Shown: one piece after another, positions 10,304 to 22,454 of the stretch | Layout: each line of letters opens with the position of its first letter | Numbering within the stretch: the first letter of the stretch is position 1 | Assembly (NCBI GenBank): GCA_022457155.1 | Contig: JAJGOT010000346.1 | Location: forward strand, 358,501 to 422,500 | Direction of reading: 5' to 3' | DNA: 64,000 bases | From: Cladopsammia gracilis | Lineage: Eukaryota; Cnidaria; Anthozoa; Scleractinia; Dendrophylliidae | The notes under the pieces: model-generated | What the model was told of the DNA's origin: nothing | The model's database searches: none | The model's input: only the letters and a program-made list of their open reading frames with translations | Made by a program: the position numbers and the translations under genes

Positions 10304-10959
10304 CTGTAAGAATGAGACAAGTTCTTCTTTGGTCTTCGGTGGGGCGCAGGACTGTATCGCTGTAATCTTGTCTGGGCTTGGTTTAAGCCCGTCTGCGATA
10401 AATAGGTGTCCATGAAGTTCAGTGTAGGCTTCCCGAATTCACACTTCTCTCTTCTTAATGTCAGATTGTGGTCTTTGATTCTCTGTAGTAGCATTCCGAG
10501 GTTTGCGTTGTGATCCTCCCAGTCTCGTCCGCCGATCATGATGTCATCTTTGTTGTTAAGAACTCATGGGACGCCAGAGATTACTTTGGCTATCTCTGCG
10601 TTAAACAAGTCTTGGCTGTTCAATCCTCCGAATGCCAGACGCTTGTATCGGTAGTTTCCCCAGGGTGTGGAGAAGGTCATGATTCGCAGTGACTCGTCAT
10701 CGAGGGAAAATTGATGATATCCATGATTGAGATCTAGCTTGCTAAAGATCGTACAGTCCTTAAATTCTCGAATAAAATCTTCTGTGATAGGTGCTTGCGC
10801 TTGTCTGGTGCGTAGCATGGATTTGTTAACAACTCTGAGGTCTAGGCATGTTCGGATGTCTTTTGGGTTTTTCGGCTTCGGTTGTACAACAAGTGGCCAT
10901 GTGATGGCTTCATGTTCTGGGACTGCTTCGATAATATCGTTGTCTTCAAACTCTTTCAA
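10237..10959 (-). pseudogene. Gypsy-type reverse transcriptase fragments
   Basis: Frame 10,564-10,959 carries TWPLVVQPKPK, RTCLDLRVVNKSM, FSKLDLNHGYHQ and TFSTPWGNYRYKRLAFGG; after a stop near 10,564 the frame 10,237-10,539 continues with DWEDHNANLGMLLQRI and REKCEFG. The YxDD active-site box reads as degenerate sequence near the break (KDDIMIGG). The N-terminal fingers and any protease are missing, and the front end overlaps the end of gag. Confidence 0.8.
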
Positions 10960-11587
10960 GCGGTTCTTCAGTGGTTGTTGTTGTTGTTGTTGCTTTGGCT
11001 TGTTGTTCGGTCTCTTCTTCTATGGCGGCCTCGTTGAGAATTTTGTCCAAACTCCAGTTATCTCGAATGGCTTTGCTGCGGATTCTGTGGTTGAGCATGG
11101 TGCGAATCAGATGATCACGTATCGCGTCGTTTTCGTGAGTGCCGTACTCGCATTTCTTGGCGATTTCTCTGATTCGGGCGTAGTAATCCGCTAGTCGTTC
11201 GTGGCTCTGCTGTTTGAGTTCGCTCATTTGAAAACGCGCGAAATCTTTGTTTTTCTTCGGCGTGAAGTGGTTGTCGATCTTTCGTATCAAGATCGTGTAT
11301 ACATCGTCGGTCTCTCCTGCTTGTGGGTCTGGTAGAGAGTTCTCGATGTCAACCAAGTCTTCTCCTCCGTAGATTAGAAGGCCATCCTTCTTTGTCTCGG
11401 GCTCTGTGATGCCAAAGAAGCGGAATTGTCGCTCGAGGTCTTTCTTGTATTTGCCCCATTGTACTGCGGTCTCGTTGTTTTCGGTTTGTTTCATGAACGG
11501 TTTAATGGTCAGGTTTCTCTGGATGTAGGAGTTGCCAGTGCCGCCGGTCGCACCAGAAGCAGAGGAATCTGCATTAGTGTCGGGCAT
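10946..11587 (-). CDS. Gypsy-type Gag (truncated at C-terminus)
   Basis: 213 codons from the ATG at 11,587, about 40 bp inside the 5' LTR. The capsid-like helical segment RFQMSELKQQSHERLADYYA and YGTHENDAIRDHLI resemble Gypsy/Bel Gag of aquatic animals. It ends in a threonine run encoded by a repeat (10,975-10,995) and lacks the CCHC knuckle expected next, consistent with an internal deletion at that repeat. Confidence 0.7.
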   Translation of the reverse strand: MPDTNADSSASGATGGTGNSYIQRNLTIKPFMKQTENNETAVQWGKYKKDLERQFRFFGITEPETKKDGLLIYGGEDLVDIENSLPDPQAGETDDVYTILIRKIDNHFTPKKNKDFARFQMSELKQQSHERLADYYARIREIAKKCEYGTHENDAIRDHLIRTMLNHRIRSKAIRDNWSLDKILNEAAIEEETEQQAKATTTTTTTEEPLERV

Positions 11588-11626
11588 CCTTCACTAATGC
11601 CGTTCAGGTTTTATCCTCTTCGCCAA

Positions 11627-11767
11627 TGTAGAATTGTATAGAATGAAACTGGTTCTTTATTGTCAATGATCCGAACTGATTACAATTGTCTATTACTCTG
11701 GTTATATAGTTATGCGTTGCGTAATTCAGTTGTCAATAAATGTCAATCATGATAACAGATTACGACA
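11627..11767 (-). repeat. 5' LTR of the Gypsy-type element
   Basis: 141 bp with TG…CA ends. On the minus strand the base string after its end begins TTGGCG, giving a TGG-starting candidate primer-binding site as in most LTR elements. Flanked by the ACACT target duplication. Confidence 0.9.
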
Positions 11768-11772
11768 ACACT

Positions 11773-12406
11773 GTCATTTCAATTAACACTTCTGCCTAGC
11801 AAAAACACTAAATAGCCGTTCAAAACGAAAAACAAACCTGGAGTACGATATTAATGATTACGGAGAACAAAAACAACATTCTTAACTCAACGCTTCGAAG
11901 TTGCGTAATGAACCAAAACTGGAAGGATTCCTGGTTACAACATTCTAAACTGAGGTGTTAAATTAATAGCTGGTGCTTGCCCATTAGCATATACAATAAT
12001 GTTATCAAAAAGCCACCATTAAGGGTCTGTTTTACTATCTCGTTGCTAAGTAACGCGGTTGCTTTGCAAGTACAATTCGACTTCCGGTTTACTGGCTTTG
12101 TGGGTGCTCTAAACTTCTTCAAAGCTGTTTCATTTCTTGATATTTCCACAGCTAAAAGCATGAGCCAGTTGTTTTATAACACTGACAACGAAATTTATGC
12201 TGCGGTTATTTTTGTAACGTCACCTAAGATTGGTGGAACTTTTGACAGGGACATGTCTGTTTGCAAAAGCCTGACAGTCTCATCGAAAAGAAGCATATAA
12301 ATTAGCTCACTTGGCATTTCGGTTTATCCTTAAAATGGGACAGTGGCCAATATTTATTTAGGAAAAACAGAGTATTTGTAAAACGGAACAGAAATTTCGA
12401 TTATTA

Positions 12407-12443
<37 letters not shown>

Positions 12444-15400
12444 TTTTTATCTGCGTGTTTGAAAATCTCAACGCGCTTACAAACATGCAATTGTAAAAAT
12501 AACTAACTAGTTAACTAATTAAGGGTAAATGATGAGATGGTCAGATGAGATCGTAATGCTCAGTGATAAGACAATAGCTAATGAGTAACCACCAACCGTT
12601 AAGTATTCCCTTATACTCTTATATTTATACATATATATGTTCCACTGCCTTGTAAACCTTTTTATAACATCCCTGTTTGTAAATGCCAGACAGTCTCAAC
12701 GAAAAGAAGCATATTAATTAGCTCACTTATACGTTATATTTATCACTCCTGTTGGCAAGTCGTTAATTATTTATAAACAAGAGAAAACTTTTTCCGACAT
12801 CGGAAATTTCATATTACAAATCGTTATCATTATTAGCCGCGTGTTGTTATCAAAAACAGTTCTCTTTTAAACATCTTTTATCTAGTTACTGCTTCTCAGT
12901 CCATCTAGAAAATCTGACATCGAACCAATCACTTAAAAACTCGTTTAATATTCATATTCGCCATTATACCCATTAGCTGCAGGCATATATTAAACGAAAT
13001 TTGCGACGATTTGTTTTTTGAGTGATTAAAACTTCTTAAAAAAAACAGAGGATTATAAGCCATACTTTCAAGGCTAGGTAGGGTTAGGCTGTGGTACATA
13101 TATAGTATATGTATACATATAAGGGTATAAGGGAATACTTAAAGTTTGGAGTTGCTCATTAGCACCAGGTGTGCGTTTCTCAAAACTCCCGAAGACATTT
13201 CGGTCCCGAAAGCTGTTTATTAAATTCAGTTTCTAACGGATGATGTTGAAGTTGTTAGCCAGCAAACCAACCCAACTTGTGTAGTAAACGTGAGATTTTA
13301 TTGTCTAGCTTTCAAAAGCAACAAAAATTGGATATTTGTTGGTAAACATTTTACACATAACATAGCTTTTCGGGCCCGAAACGTTTTCAGTAGCTTGGAG
13401 AAACGCACGCAGGAAAGAAATTCTATGATGAGAAAAACAATATAAACGTTGTAAATAACACTTCTGCTTAACAAAAGAGGCGGAGTTCGAAGCGAGTAAA
13501 AGGCGAAAAACAAACCTGCATTTTGGTGCAAAAAATGTCTAGGAACAGTACCAATATTCCCAATCTCATGTTAGCGCCTTGAAGTTGCGTAGTGAGCCAA
13601 CAACACTTGAATCCAGTTGTTTAAAATAACGGCTGGTGGTTACCAATTAGCTTATATGTCTCACCACTGAGCATTCGGTTTGCAAATATTCTTTTTTTCT
13701 AAATAGACATTGGCCACAGTCCCATTTTAAGAATAAACAAATGCCGTCCGAGATAAGCTTTGGATGGTTTAGTAGAGTGCAATAATTCCAATGTATCTCA
13801 TGAAGGATTTGATGTTGCCTGATGAGACGATATTTTTACATTTTGCAACATTTTGTATGATTTGGGAAACTTTTCAGCTCGCAGAAGGTTGAAGGAACTG
13901 TCGATATTTTATGTCACCTCCTTCAATTAATCTCATACAAAGGTAATAAGCGAAATAACGAATAAAATGTTAACTTTTATGATGGTAGAAACTTGCTAAC
14001 TTGTGAGGTGTGCAAACAGAGCCTTTTTTACAATCCGGAAAATTAAAAGTATATTTAAAGTGTTTTACTTAGTTTGTGCTAAAGAAAAAACATAAAGGGA
14101 TCCCACTTTTTGTGAAGTGTTTGCATATGTATGAAGGAACTTAAGCAGTCAATTAGCCTTAACAGGTTTTTTTTCTTTCTCGAGTGCAAAGAAATATAAC
14201 ATTTAAGCTCTAAAGCAATTACGTGGAATCGATGAATGCTCATATTTGGCGCATGTAGAGCACGTTAGTTTAGGTGATCACACAAAAATTGCGAAGTTCC
14301 TATCCTTCAGTGCGGTTGATGGATTTAATTTTTGTGTTATTCTGATAACCTGCCACACTGAGAGACAAATGATTCAAGTTATTGAACTTAGTATTTGGAA
14401 GAGGAATAACAATTACAAATTTACCCATGTTTACAGCGGGTTATAGTAGACCATTGTTATAAGCTGTCACGGTTTTTTCACGAGCGGAATTCCACGTTAA
14501 TCAATTCAAAGTTCAAAATAAGAAAAGCCAAAGCATCTTGAACATCATTACCGTCTAACCAAAAAAAGTATGATATATATATATAAGCTTGACGAAGGGA
14601 ATTAATATACATGAGTCATTATGAGTTTGATAAACTCGTCAGTTAAGTCTGTCGATATTTCACTTACACTTGCCCACCACCAAAAAAAAGGAAACTGGAG
14701 CTACGGTCACATAAAGAAGGTGGCCTCCTTTGACATAAAATTGAAAAAGCCAAAGGAGAAGATTTATTGCCAGGCACGCTATGTTTAGACCGTCTTTTTA
14801 AAGAGCATCCTAATTTAGGCCAGCCTATCGGGAAACGGCAATATTTCTAATCTCCTCTGCAGAGCGGCAAAACGTAAATAACATCTATATGCGAGGTCTT
14901 AGCGATAAACTCCCGGGTTGAGAAAAACAAGGTGAAAAAAAATCTCAAGACTTTTCGAAGGTCATTCGCTACTAAGGGTATTTATGTAATGTTTACTACA
15001 TGAGCGGGAGTGTTGTATCGGCCTATACAATCACGAGGCGCAGCCGAGTGAATGTATAGTGCCGATACAACATGGACGCGAATGTGGTAAACAACTTGCG
15101 AAATTCACATTCACATGTAAATTAGACACAACCACTCGTGAGTTGTATCTGGAATGCAAATTAGATACAACCACTCGTGAGTTGTATCAAGACACAGGGT
15201 AATCATGTGATTAGAATGGCTCATTTCTAATTGTTAGAACCATTATGAATTATTAATGAATTTTACTATTTGCTACACCAGTAAGGGAGTGGTCATGAAT
15301 TACTTGGGGGAGGGCCAATTTTTTTGGACCCACGCTTAGGGGACGGTCACAAATTTTTGGACGCCTGTTTTAACAATGAAACTTTTAAAATATTTTAAGA

Positions 15401-16400
15401 CTTCTTCAATCGACCAACTAGCTCCGCCTTGGAAATGTCTCATAACCAGCAATCAGCACGTGCTGGATGCTGCTAATGGGCGAAGTTCGAGACCTCAAGC
15501 ATTCTGCATGATAACGAGGCTTCCAGGAGTAAAACAAAAGACATGCTTTCCTCTGTTGTTAAAAATGACGTCATTTTTTTAGTTTCGTCAGATACCCCTG
15601 GAAGCCTCGCTATCAAGCAGAATTTTTTTAGATCTCGAACGTGATTCGTGAAAATTTCCGAAGTGGACCACATGCTTTATAATATGGCTGGAATGGTTGA
15701 CTTTCAACGCGCAGTTTCTGTAATAAAGCTTGGACACAGAACAATTTTTTCAACAACCATCGTATTTATTATGAAACAACAAATAGCAACTTGTGACTCG
15801 TTGCATTTCCTTGCTATATTATGCTCTTAAAATGCTTGTAAAACACTCATCTCATATTTTAGCAGCAAATGCTATATGGTTAATAACTAAAACAAATGAA
15901 ATTCTTATGATCTCAATCAAAATCTATACTTTTAAAAACATTGAGGAGATTTGACAGTCTAAACAGTAACAAAAATAAAGATAACTGAAGGCACAGAACG
16001 ACAAATTTGCGTTGTGGTCCGCCAAGGGTGGGAATGATAATGTAGACCGCGCAGGAATTGAAACTAAGAATATATTGTGCGACTATCTTACTTATTTGGA
16101 CAGTATGTGTGGTTGGTATCTGGTGGATTAAAGTATGTCTTCGTCGAGTTCTCGTAAAACATCTTATCCGGTAACATGTGAACTGCGAAGAACACCGAGA
16201 TGTAGAAGCTCATTCTCGGATAGTTCACAGTGGCAGAAAAGTAAAATGCCAGTGAGTGCTAGAATCAACATCATGACGAATAAACATGACGTCACGAGTT
16301 TCATTCGGGCAAATTAAGTTCACCGTCCCCACCCCCACCCCCCCCCCCCCCCGACAAAATTTTTCCCGTACGCCAATGTCCGCACCAAGACAGAGCACTT
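11773..16400. other. Gene-poor stretch with diverged interspersed repeats
   Basis: No convincing gene. It holds an (AAT)n microsatellite at about 12,406-12,441, diverged direct repeats (about 11,790-12,010 against 13,450-13,680, sharing AATAACACTTCTGC and AAAAACAAACCTG), inverted pieces (12,340-12,370 against 13,690-13,735) and near-palindromic ATACAAC…GTTGTAT units at 15,122-15,190. A C-tract of 14 lies near 16,340. Confidence 0.5.
15485..15640. repeat. Short foldback element
   Basis: Inverted arms GTTCGAGACCTCAAGCATTC… and its imperfect complement ending AGATCTCGAAC surround a TGACGTCA centre. MITE-like; no target duplication fixed. Confidence 0.55.
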
Positions 16401-16412
16401 GGTAGTGAGGTT

Positions 16413-17432
16413 GTGGATAAAGTGGAAACTCCAAAGCAGCAACTGCAGCAATTGCTCTCGAATATGAAAGGCGGAGTTGCAAGGGAAGAGATGGCGGTAT
16501 ATATCGCGTGCTTCACGTCGATTTCCTTGAGATATTTCATTGCGCTTAGTAAGAGTTCCTTATTGCCAGCTACTGCCCTTTCCTTCCTGGGCTATGTTTG
16601 CGACTCGGTTAGGCAAGCTTTCCTTTTGCCACTGGATTAGCGTGCCAAGTTTGCTGCTCTAAGGGAGTCAATTCTGGAGCATAAGACAGTTTCGCTCAAG
16701 AATCTTCAGAAGTTTGCTGGGAAAACAACATATTTTGCCTTGTTGGTTCCTGCTGCCAAGTTGTACACCAATTCTGTCTTCCAGGCCATCTCCCGCGCCT
16801 CGTCTTCGGCCTCCGTGCAGCTTCGCGTTACACCCGAACTTAGGAAAGAACTTCTGCATTGGAGGTTTCTCGATTCTTGGGAGGGGTGCCTCCCTTGGAA
16901 GAGCGAGTGTCATTTTCAGCTTCGCATGTTTTTGGATGCTTCCCATTCCGGATGGGGTGGTTGCCTTGTTATCCCGGGCCAGTCCCCTTCGGAGGCCCAC
17001 GGCCTCTGGGATGTGGAGTCCCGTGCCCTGCCTATCGCAGTGAAGGAATCTTTGGCTCTCCTTCGCGCCCTAGAGAGCCTAATGGACAGGGTCCACAATG
17101 CCCGGATGGATACTTTTGTCGACAATAAGGTTTTGTTGGCAAGTGGGCAGAACCAGCTGTCAAGGTCGCCGGCTATTTCCGATGTCCTTAAATCCCTTTT
17201 TGAGTTCACCTACGCTCGTAACCTGCATCTTTCCTTGATGTACGTCCCTTCAAAGGAAATCCCAGCTGATGGTCCTTCTCGGGTTGTATCTGATCTTGAC
17301 TGTACCCTCAGCCCCGTCGCCTGGCAACGAGTCGACTCTGCTTTTGGTCCGCATACTCTGGACTTGATGGCGATTCCTTCCAACGTCAAATGTGATCGAT
17401 CTAGCCGTCCTCTTCGAATGTCCCCATATTAG
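16413..17432 (+). pseudogene. DIRS-type reverse transcriptase tail and RNase H
   Basis: The first piece (16,413-16,640) reads SFLGYVCDSVRQAFLLP, the thumb region, and hits a stop at 16,638. The next frame (from 16,740) has LFLDASHSGWGG-like sequence (MFLDASHSGWGGCLV, catalytic Asp), IAVKESLALLRAL (Glu) and MDTFVDNKVLLA (Asp), then YVPSKEIPADGPSR, matching the RNase H of DIRS-type elements. It would degrade RNA in RNA-DNA hybrids during replication. Confidence 0.7.
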
Positions 17433-17999
17433 TAATGGAGATTTCTCCCTGGCTAGGCGGTCCTTTTGACATTTAAATAAAGTTTATTGATTGATTATTT
17501 TGATTGATTTTCTCGCCTTATCCATGTCCTCAGGCCGCTGGTACCAATGTTTTTGCGCAGAACATTCCACCGGATGAGAACGCTTTTGTTTTCCCGCCTT
17601 TTGTCTTAGTTGGTCCGCTAGTCAAGTTCCTGTCGTCCCAAGGCTGCTCATTTTCTGTTGTCTGATCTCCGCCCGCGCAAGTTCTGGTGGCCGTTGGTTG
17701 AAAGATCCGCTTCATCTGCTTTCAAGCTTGGCTCAAAGGGAGATCCTAGCATTTTGCTTTTCCCCGCCAAATCCAGCCCTTCAGTGTGGAGTCCTCGCCC
17801 CTTACAGTGGGATCTTTGGGTCTTCAGGATCCCCGGCGCATAAGTGCTGTCGCTGTTTGATTAACTTTTTCAGTTTGCCTTTTTCGTACTTGTTATCCAT
17901 TTGACATCCACTGTACTATCGTTGTTTTGTAATGTTATACATTACTCTTTTCTTTTCCCATTAAATTAATTTTAAAACCTTTCTGCTTGCGACTCTGTT

Positions 18000-19102
18000 G
18001 TGTGCCCCTACTCATGCTTAGTTTTCGCGTTCCCCCTACAGCTCCTCCCGGAGGTTCCTAGGATATGGAAACCCGCTGCCCAGTGCCCCGAGCGTGCCTA
18101 TTCCAACGATGACTGTTTCCTTTTTTGCCAGTCCTGTGGTTACAAGGGAAAGCCGGTTAACTCTACAGAGACTCCCGCTCGCATTGACCTTAATTTGCCA
18201 GACATTGATTCCCGTTTGTCTACCCTCCGGGAGGGCCAATCTCTAAAGCCCTATCAGAAGCAGAAGGCTAAACTTCAGCGCGACCTGGAGAGTTTCCTCT
18301 TCTCCTTGCCCCGTCCTAAATCTCTGGCGTCGGCCTCTCCTCGGGTTATTTCCCGTTTTCTTGTGTGGAAGGACCGCTCGGGAAAGACTAAAGTGCACTG
18401 CACTTCTTGTAAATTTTTTGGCTCGCACGGGCCTTCCCGGTGCGCATGCCCTACCACCCTGGCGGCGGGGTACGGTGGATAGCATCATTGGGCAACTGCG
18501 GTTCCTATTCCTTGACTTGGGGCGAGGTGGTGACTGGAACGACATTTTTGGCATTGGAAATCCCGCCTCACATCCTAGCATTAAGCGTTGCCTTACTGCA
18601 CTGCGAGAGGAGCAGGCCCGCGCAAGGATTACCCCGAAGCAGGCCATGCCCTTCTTCTTTGACAAGCTTCTTCAACTTTGCACGTTTCTGAGAAGCCACA
18701 TCTTTGCTGACGACGTCTCTCCTTCACAGCTTTACCTCTATGCACGGGACCTGGCCTTCTTCTGTCTGCAGTTTTTCTCGGGTGATCGGGCTTCAGATCT
18801 TGGACGCGCGTTCACCAAAGAGGTCTTGGCCCTGCCCGACGAAGAGGGGCTGTTCTTCAATCACTCCTTTGGCAAGACCCTTCGGGGAAAGGATACCAAC
18901 TCCTTCATGGTTAAGAGGTGCCAAAACCCCATTATCTGCCCGGTGGCCAACCTTCGCCTCTATGTTTCCCTGTGTGACCTGACGTCGGTCGATGTTAGGG
19001 ATGGCTTTTTATTTAGGTCCACGGACAAGAGAGGCGCTGTGTCAAGCAAGCTTTTTGTCAGGCCCGCTGCCGCAGGCCGTTTGACTTCCCACCTTAAAGC
19101 TC

Positions 19103-19148
<46 letters not shown>

Positions 19149-19443
19149 GGCGGTTTCTTGGCATTTACGACGGAGAGACTGTCCACAGCTTTCGGAGTGG
19201 CTGTTCTATTACTATGTCCTTGGTAGGCCCATGGAAGACGTAGCCCGGCATGTGGGATGGCGATCCCTGGATACGGCGGAGTACTATACGCAGACGGGCA
19301 AAGTTTTAAACATGTCTCGTGCTGCCTCGACCTTGGCCGCTAGCACGCATGCTGTTGCAGGCTCCCATCGTGCGGCGGTTTCCGCCGCGGGGTTGTTTCG
19401 TTCTAAAAACGATCTTCAGGGTTTCCCTCTTGCATTTCCCTGA
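18000..19443 (+). pseudogene. DIRS-type tyrosine recombinase, broken
   Basis: Frame 18,000-18,482 gives a cysteine-containing N-terminal region (FCQSCGYKGK, LESFLFSLPRPK, RFLVWKDRSGKTKVHC); about 18,470 the sense moves to the frame 18,361-19,110 (FFFDKLLQLC, FFSGDRASDLGRAFTKEV, FGKTLRGKDTNSF). After a (GATT)n array the C-terminal catalytic segment RHVGWRSLDTAEYYTQTGKV appears (19,240-19,305) with the Tyr pair expected for the nucleophile. At least one frameshift and one microsatellite expansion inactivate it. Confidence 0.65.
19103..19145. repeat. (GATT)n microsatellite
   Basis: About ten GATT units that interrupt the DIRS-type recombinase coding region and replace part of the conserved region before the catalytic segment. 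Confidence 0.9.
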
Positions 19444-19567
19444 GGTATATGTCTAGTGTTTCGCCTCCTTGCCTTCCTTTCTGAGTTTTGGAGAGGAACA
19501 CTTATTAAAGTTGCTCGTTTCCTCCGGTTTGGTAGTCCCTGTCTCTTCGTCCGTAAGTCGTTGGCTA

Positions 19568-19971
19568 AATTTTGCCTCCCATATCTTATTCCGCTAAGGC
19601 GGTGAGTGTCTGTTTTGGCAGTGAGGATTGTTTACTATTCTCATTGCCAAAAAATGTCACGAAATCAGTCGTGCGGAATTTTCTTCCCGCTTTTGGTGCC
19701 CCGGGTGAATTGATCATTAGCATACTACTCCCCGGGGGTTCTAATTACCTATTAAAGATTCGTTTTCTGGTATTTTTTCCGTCTTTTGCCAAGTTACGCG
19801 CTCGGCGTCGTGGTCCAGAATATTTTTTCCCCTCTCCTCCCCTTCGGCAACGTTCCGGTACACTTTCCTCACTGTCTTGCGACCTCCTGCCAAGGCTAAA
19901 TTTTGCCTCCCTTATCTTATTCCGCCAAGGCGGTGAGTGTGTGTTTTGGCAGTGAGGATTGTTTACTATCG
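19568..19971 (+). repeat. Pair of ~73-bp direct repeats
   Basis: Bases 19,568-19,640 and 19,899-19,971 share AATTTTGCCTCCC, TATCTTATTCCGC and TTTTGGCAGTGAGGATTG with few differences, 331 bp apart, just downstream of the recombinase. They may be part of the split terminal repeats of the DIRS-like element. Confidence 0.7.
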
Positions 19972-20920
19972 TTAACTTGCGATAGAAAGGATCATTGTAT
20001 TGAATACACTGTTATTTAATCTGCCAAACTTGACAAAGAAATAAAAAGTTTCGCCCTTCCTTTGAAGATAATTTTAAGTTTTTGCTTTCTACGCAAGGAA
20101 CCCATTATATCGCTGCGGGAAATATTTTTCCCGCGAAGCGGGGAACTGAAGTCAAAAGCGTCACGTGGGGCATCACGTGGCTGCACATGCTCGATGGAAA
20201 AGCTAACGGATGCTCGCAGTGGTTTCTTTCTCGTTCGGCGTAGCTCGGCGTAGAAAAATCAATCCACTGCTCGCAGGATACTGAAAACACCTAAGGATGT
20301 AATATCTTTTACCATAACTGAGTTCTATTTGACTCAGAAAAGTTGCTTGTTATTATTTTACAAATCGCAATTTCAAAATCTCGTAAACTAGCATTTGATA
20401 TTAAAAGAAGAGTTTCACGGTTCGGCGCATGTGCACAGATTAAAATGCTTTATTCGCTTTCTTACCAACAGTTTATCAGTTAAAAAACCACTCACATTTA
20501 CTACAATAATCATACACTATAATTAGTCCAAACAAAGCGAAGGGTGACCAAAATTCACAGAAAATTTCAACGGATTACACCGACAAAGTCAGCACTTAAT
20601 AAAACCTTTGACCCGAAGGATTTATTCTACGCTCTGGTGGCTTTTATGGCGCACATGGGTATATTTAATCATCCATTCAATCAGCTGACTGACAGCGACA
20701 TTTTCACAGGCAAATTTCTCGCCAGCGTTGTCCAATCGCTTCCGATTGGAATATACAATGAAATTAAATGGGTTACGTCATCGCTTGCACATGCGCCGAA
20801 CCGTGAAGACCTCCCTTTAAGAATACAGGGCCAATTTCCTAGGTATATTTGTTTATAGTGGCTCGGCAGCTCCATGGCTCGGCAGTCAAGTTCACTTGCG
20901 AGCCGTCGAGCCACTCTGTA
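19972..20920. other. No recognised gene
   Basis: A 104-codon plus-strand ORF (20,544-20,858) has no recognisable motif. A short inverted pair (CACGGTTCGGCGCATGTGCA near 20,417 and its complement near 20,790) suggests a decayed foldback. GCTCGGC-rich sequence ends the block and recurs at 22,090-22,115 and 28,608-28,625. Confidence 0.4.
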
Positions 20921-20921
20921 A

Positions 20922-22050
20922 TAGCGGAGCACTTGCCAGGCCGGAGGCCTGGCTGCGCAGCCCCATACTCATAGAACCTATGCCGTCATTTTTCATGGTC
21001 ATGGCTAGCGGAATGTTTCGCCGGCGCGCGTGTGCCCGTCCGCCCGTGTTGGAACAACATCCGGGATCTTGAAAGCAAGGCTTTGTTTTTCGCGCGGCCA
21101 CACAACCGTGAGCTCGGTAAACACTTTAGTTCTTTTGTTGTGTTTAGCGGAGAATTAAAGTCGTTATTTTCCTGCAGTTTTTCGCGGTTTGCTACTCAAG
21201 ACAGGGATACTAATTAAGGGATACTCAGAAGCCGCTTTAGTGGAAAAAGAAGAGCTATCAGGGATAAAATCTTGCTTCGAGGAACTATATACGTTTTTAG
21301 CAATGCGAAGAGATGGGTTCGTTTTACGGATTTCAGCACCAAAGCGGAGGTTTAAAGAATTTCCAAGTACAGTAGTCGCCGGAGGGACTTAAAGGTAAAA
21401 CAAATTACATTTTTCGATGGGAATTTATCTTGATATCAATCTATGATTGACATTTTGTTTGTGTTCTCGTTAATTTTGGAGAATTGTTTATAAACGTGTA
21501 GCTTAAATTCAGTTGTATTTCTTGAATTTCATCGAAGACATGGCTCGGCCACGATGCACTGTAATTGTACGCGTTTTGCTTGTAAACATAAACTAATTGA
21601 GATTTCAATAAAATTTTTCGAAAGAAGATTGTGTGTCCATTTTTATGTGTTTGTTCATTCATTACATAGATTGAAAACCGATTTTATGTAAACAAAACAA
21701 GACAGATTTTGTACTCGCGTCGCCTTATGCAAATATGCTTGTGTATTTTGGCAAATCAGTTTCTCGGGCATTTTTTGACAAGCAACAACTCTTTTTTATT
21801 CGGAAAATAGTCGTAATAGTTATTCTAGACGGAAAAAAAGTAGTTTTTGTGAACTTTTGTACGGTCTAAATGAACTGTGCAGACGGTCGGGTAATACTGC
21901 TTTTCAGAATTGCTAAAATTGAAAAATAGCCCGGTCGTCAATCTTAATTCTTGTGCTTCCGACCTTTCACCTAAGTTAAGTTTCATCTTAGTTAAGCTTG
22001 TTGAGAGAGTCTTCAGAGGGCGCCGCTGTTAGGCTAAGGCTAACTATATA
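20922..22050. repeat. Interspersed repeat family R1, copy D
   Basis: Full-length-looking copy: ATAGCGGAGCACTTGCCAGG start, GGCTAGCGGAATGTTTCGC, ACTAATTAAGGGATACTCAG, GATTGTGTGTCCATTTTT and the terminal GCTGTTAGGCT block followed by TATATATA. Confidence 0.8.
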
Positions 22051-22454
22051 TATTATACCTTACTCGTTCTTTAAACACTCAAGCCGACTAGCGAGCCATC
22101 GAGCCGCCGAGCCACTCTGTAATATACCTTACTCGTTCTTTAAACACTCAAGTCTTAAGCCTTATTTTTTTTAATTTATTTATGCAAAACATTTACTTAA
22201 CAAGTGATTTGAAAGGTTACAATACAAAGGAATACATGACAAGATGTTACAACAATACATTACACTAAACATTCCGAGACTGGGTTGGCGTTGACAATTT
22301 CAATTTTTGTTTATAGTCTGAAACTGCACTAATCATTTGGTAAAGTACTTCAATAGTAAACAGTATGTTTTAATTTATATAATACTTATGTTTTAGATTG
22401 CAGAGGGAATTTTTCTAAATGAGATCGACAGTTTAATTTAACTACAAATTCTTC

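Larger units (their letters stand above)
7991..11767 (-). mobile_element. Ty3/Gypsy-type LTR retrotransposon, complete ends, internally deleted
   Basis: Short LTRs (7,991-8,106 and 11,627-11,767) begin TGTAGAATTG and end ATTACGACA on the plus strand. The 5-bp sequence ACACT flanks both sides (7,986-7,990 and 11,768-11,772), so this is a single insertion with intact ends. Coding order on the minus strand is gag, reverse transcriptase, RNase H, integrase, as in Ty3/Gypsy. At 3.8 kb it is short: no zinc knuckle or aspartic protease is seen between gag and the reverse transcriptase, and the pol frame is broken. Confidence 0.9.
16413..19445 (+). mobile_element. DIRS-like retrotransposon, degenerate copy
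   Basis: A GC-richer block with, in order, the end of a reverse transcriptase, an RNase H domain and a tyrosine-recombinase-like region, all on the plus strand. This gene order is diagnostic of DIRS elements, which integrate with a tyrosine recombinase rather than a DDE integrase. Frames are interrupted by frameshifts, an AT-rich insert at 17,430-17,520 and a (GATT)n array at 19,103-19,145. Confidence 0.7.

Noticed and set aside
15122..15190. CRISPR-like repeats (two ATACAACCACTCGTGAGTTG units)
   Set aside because: Only two near-palindromic units with no spacer series; eukaryotic context. Treated as a short repeat.
20544..20858. 104-codon ORF as a gene
   Set aside because: No motif, no splice context, and it overlaps an inverted repeat arm; not supported.
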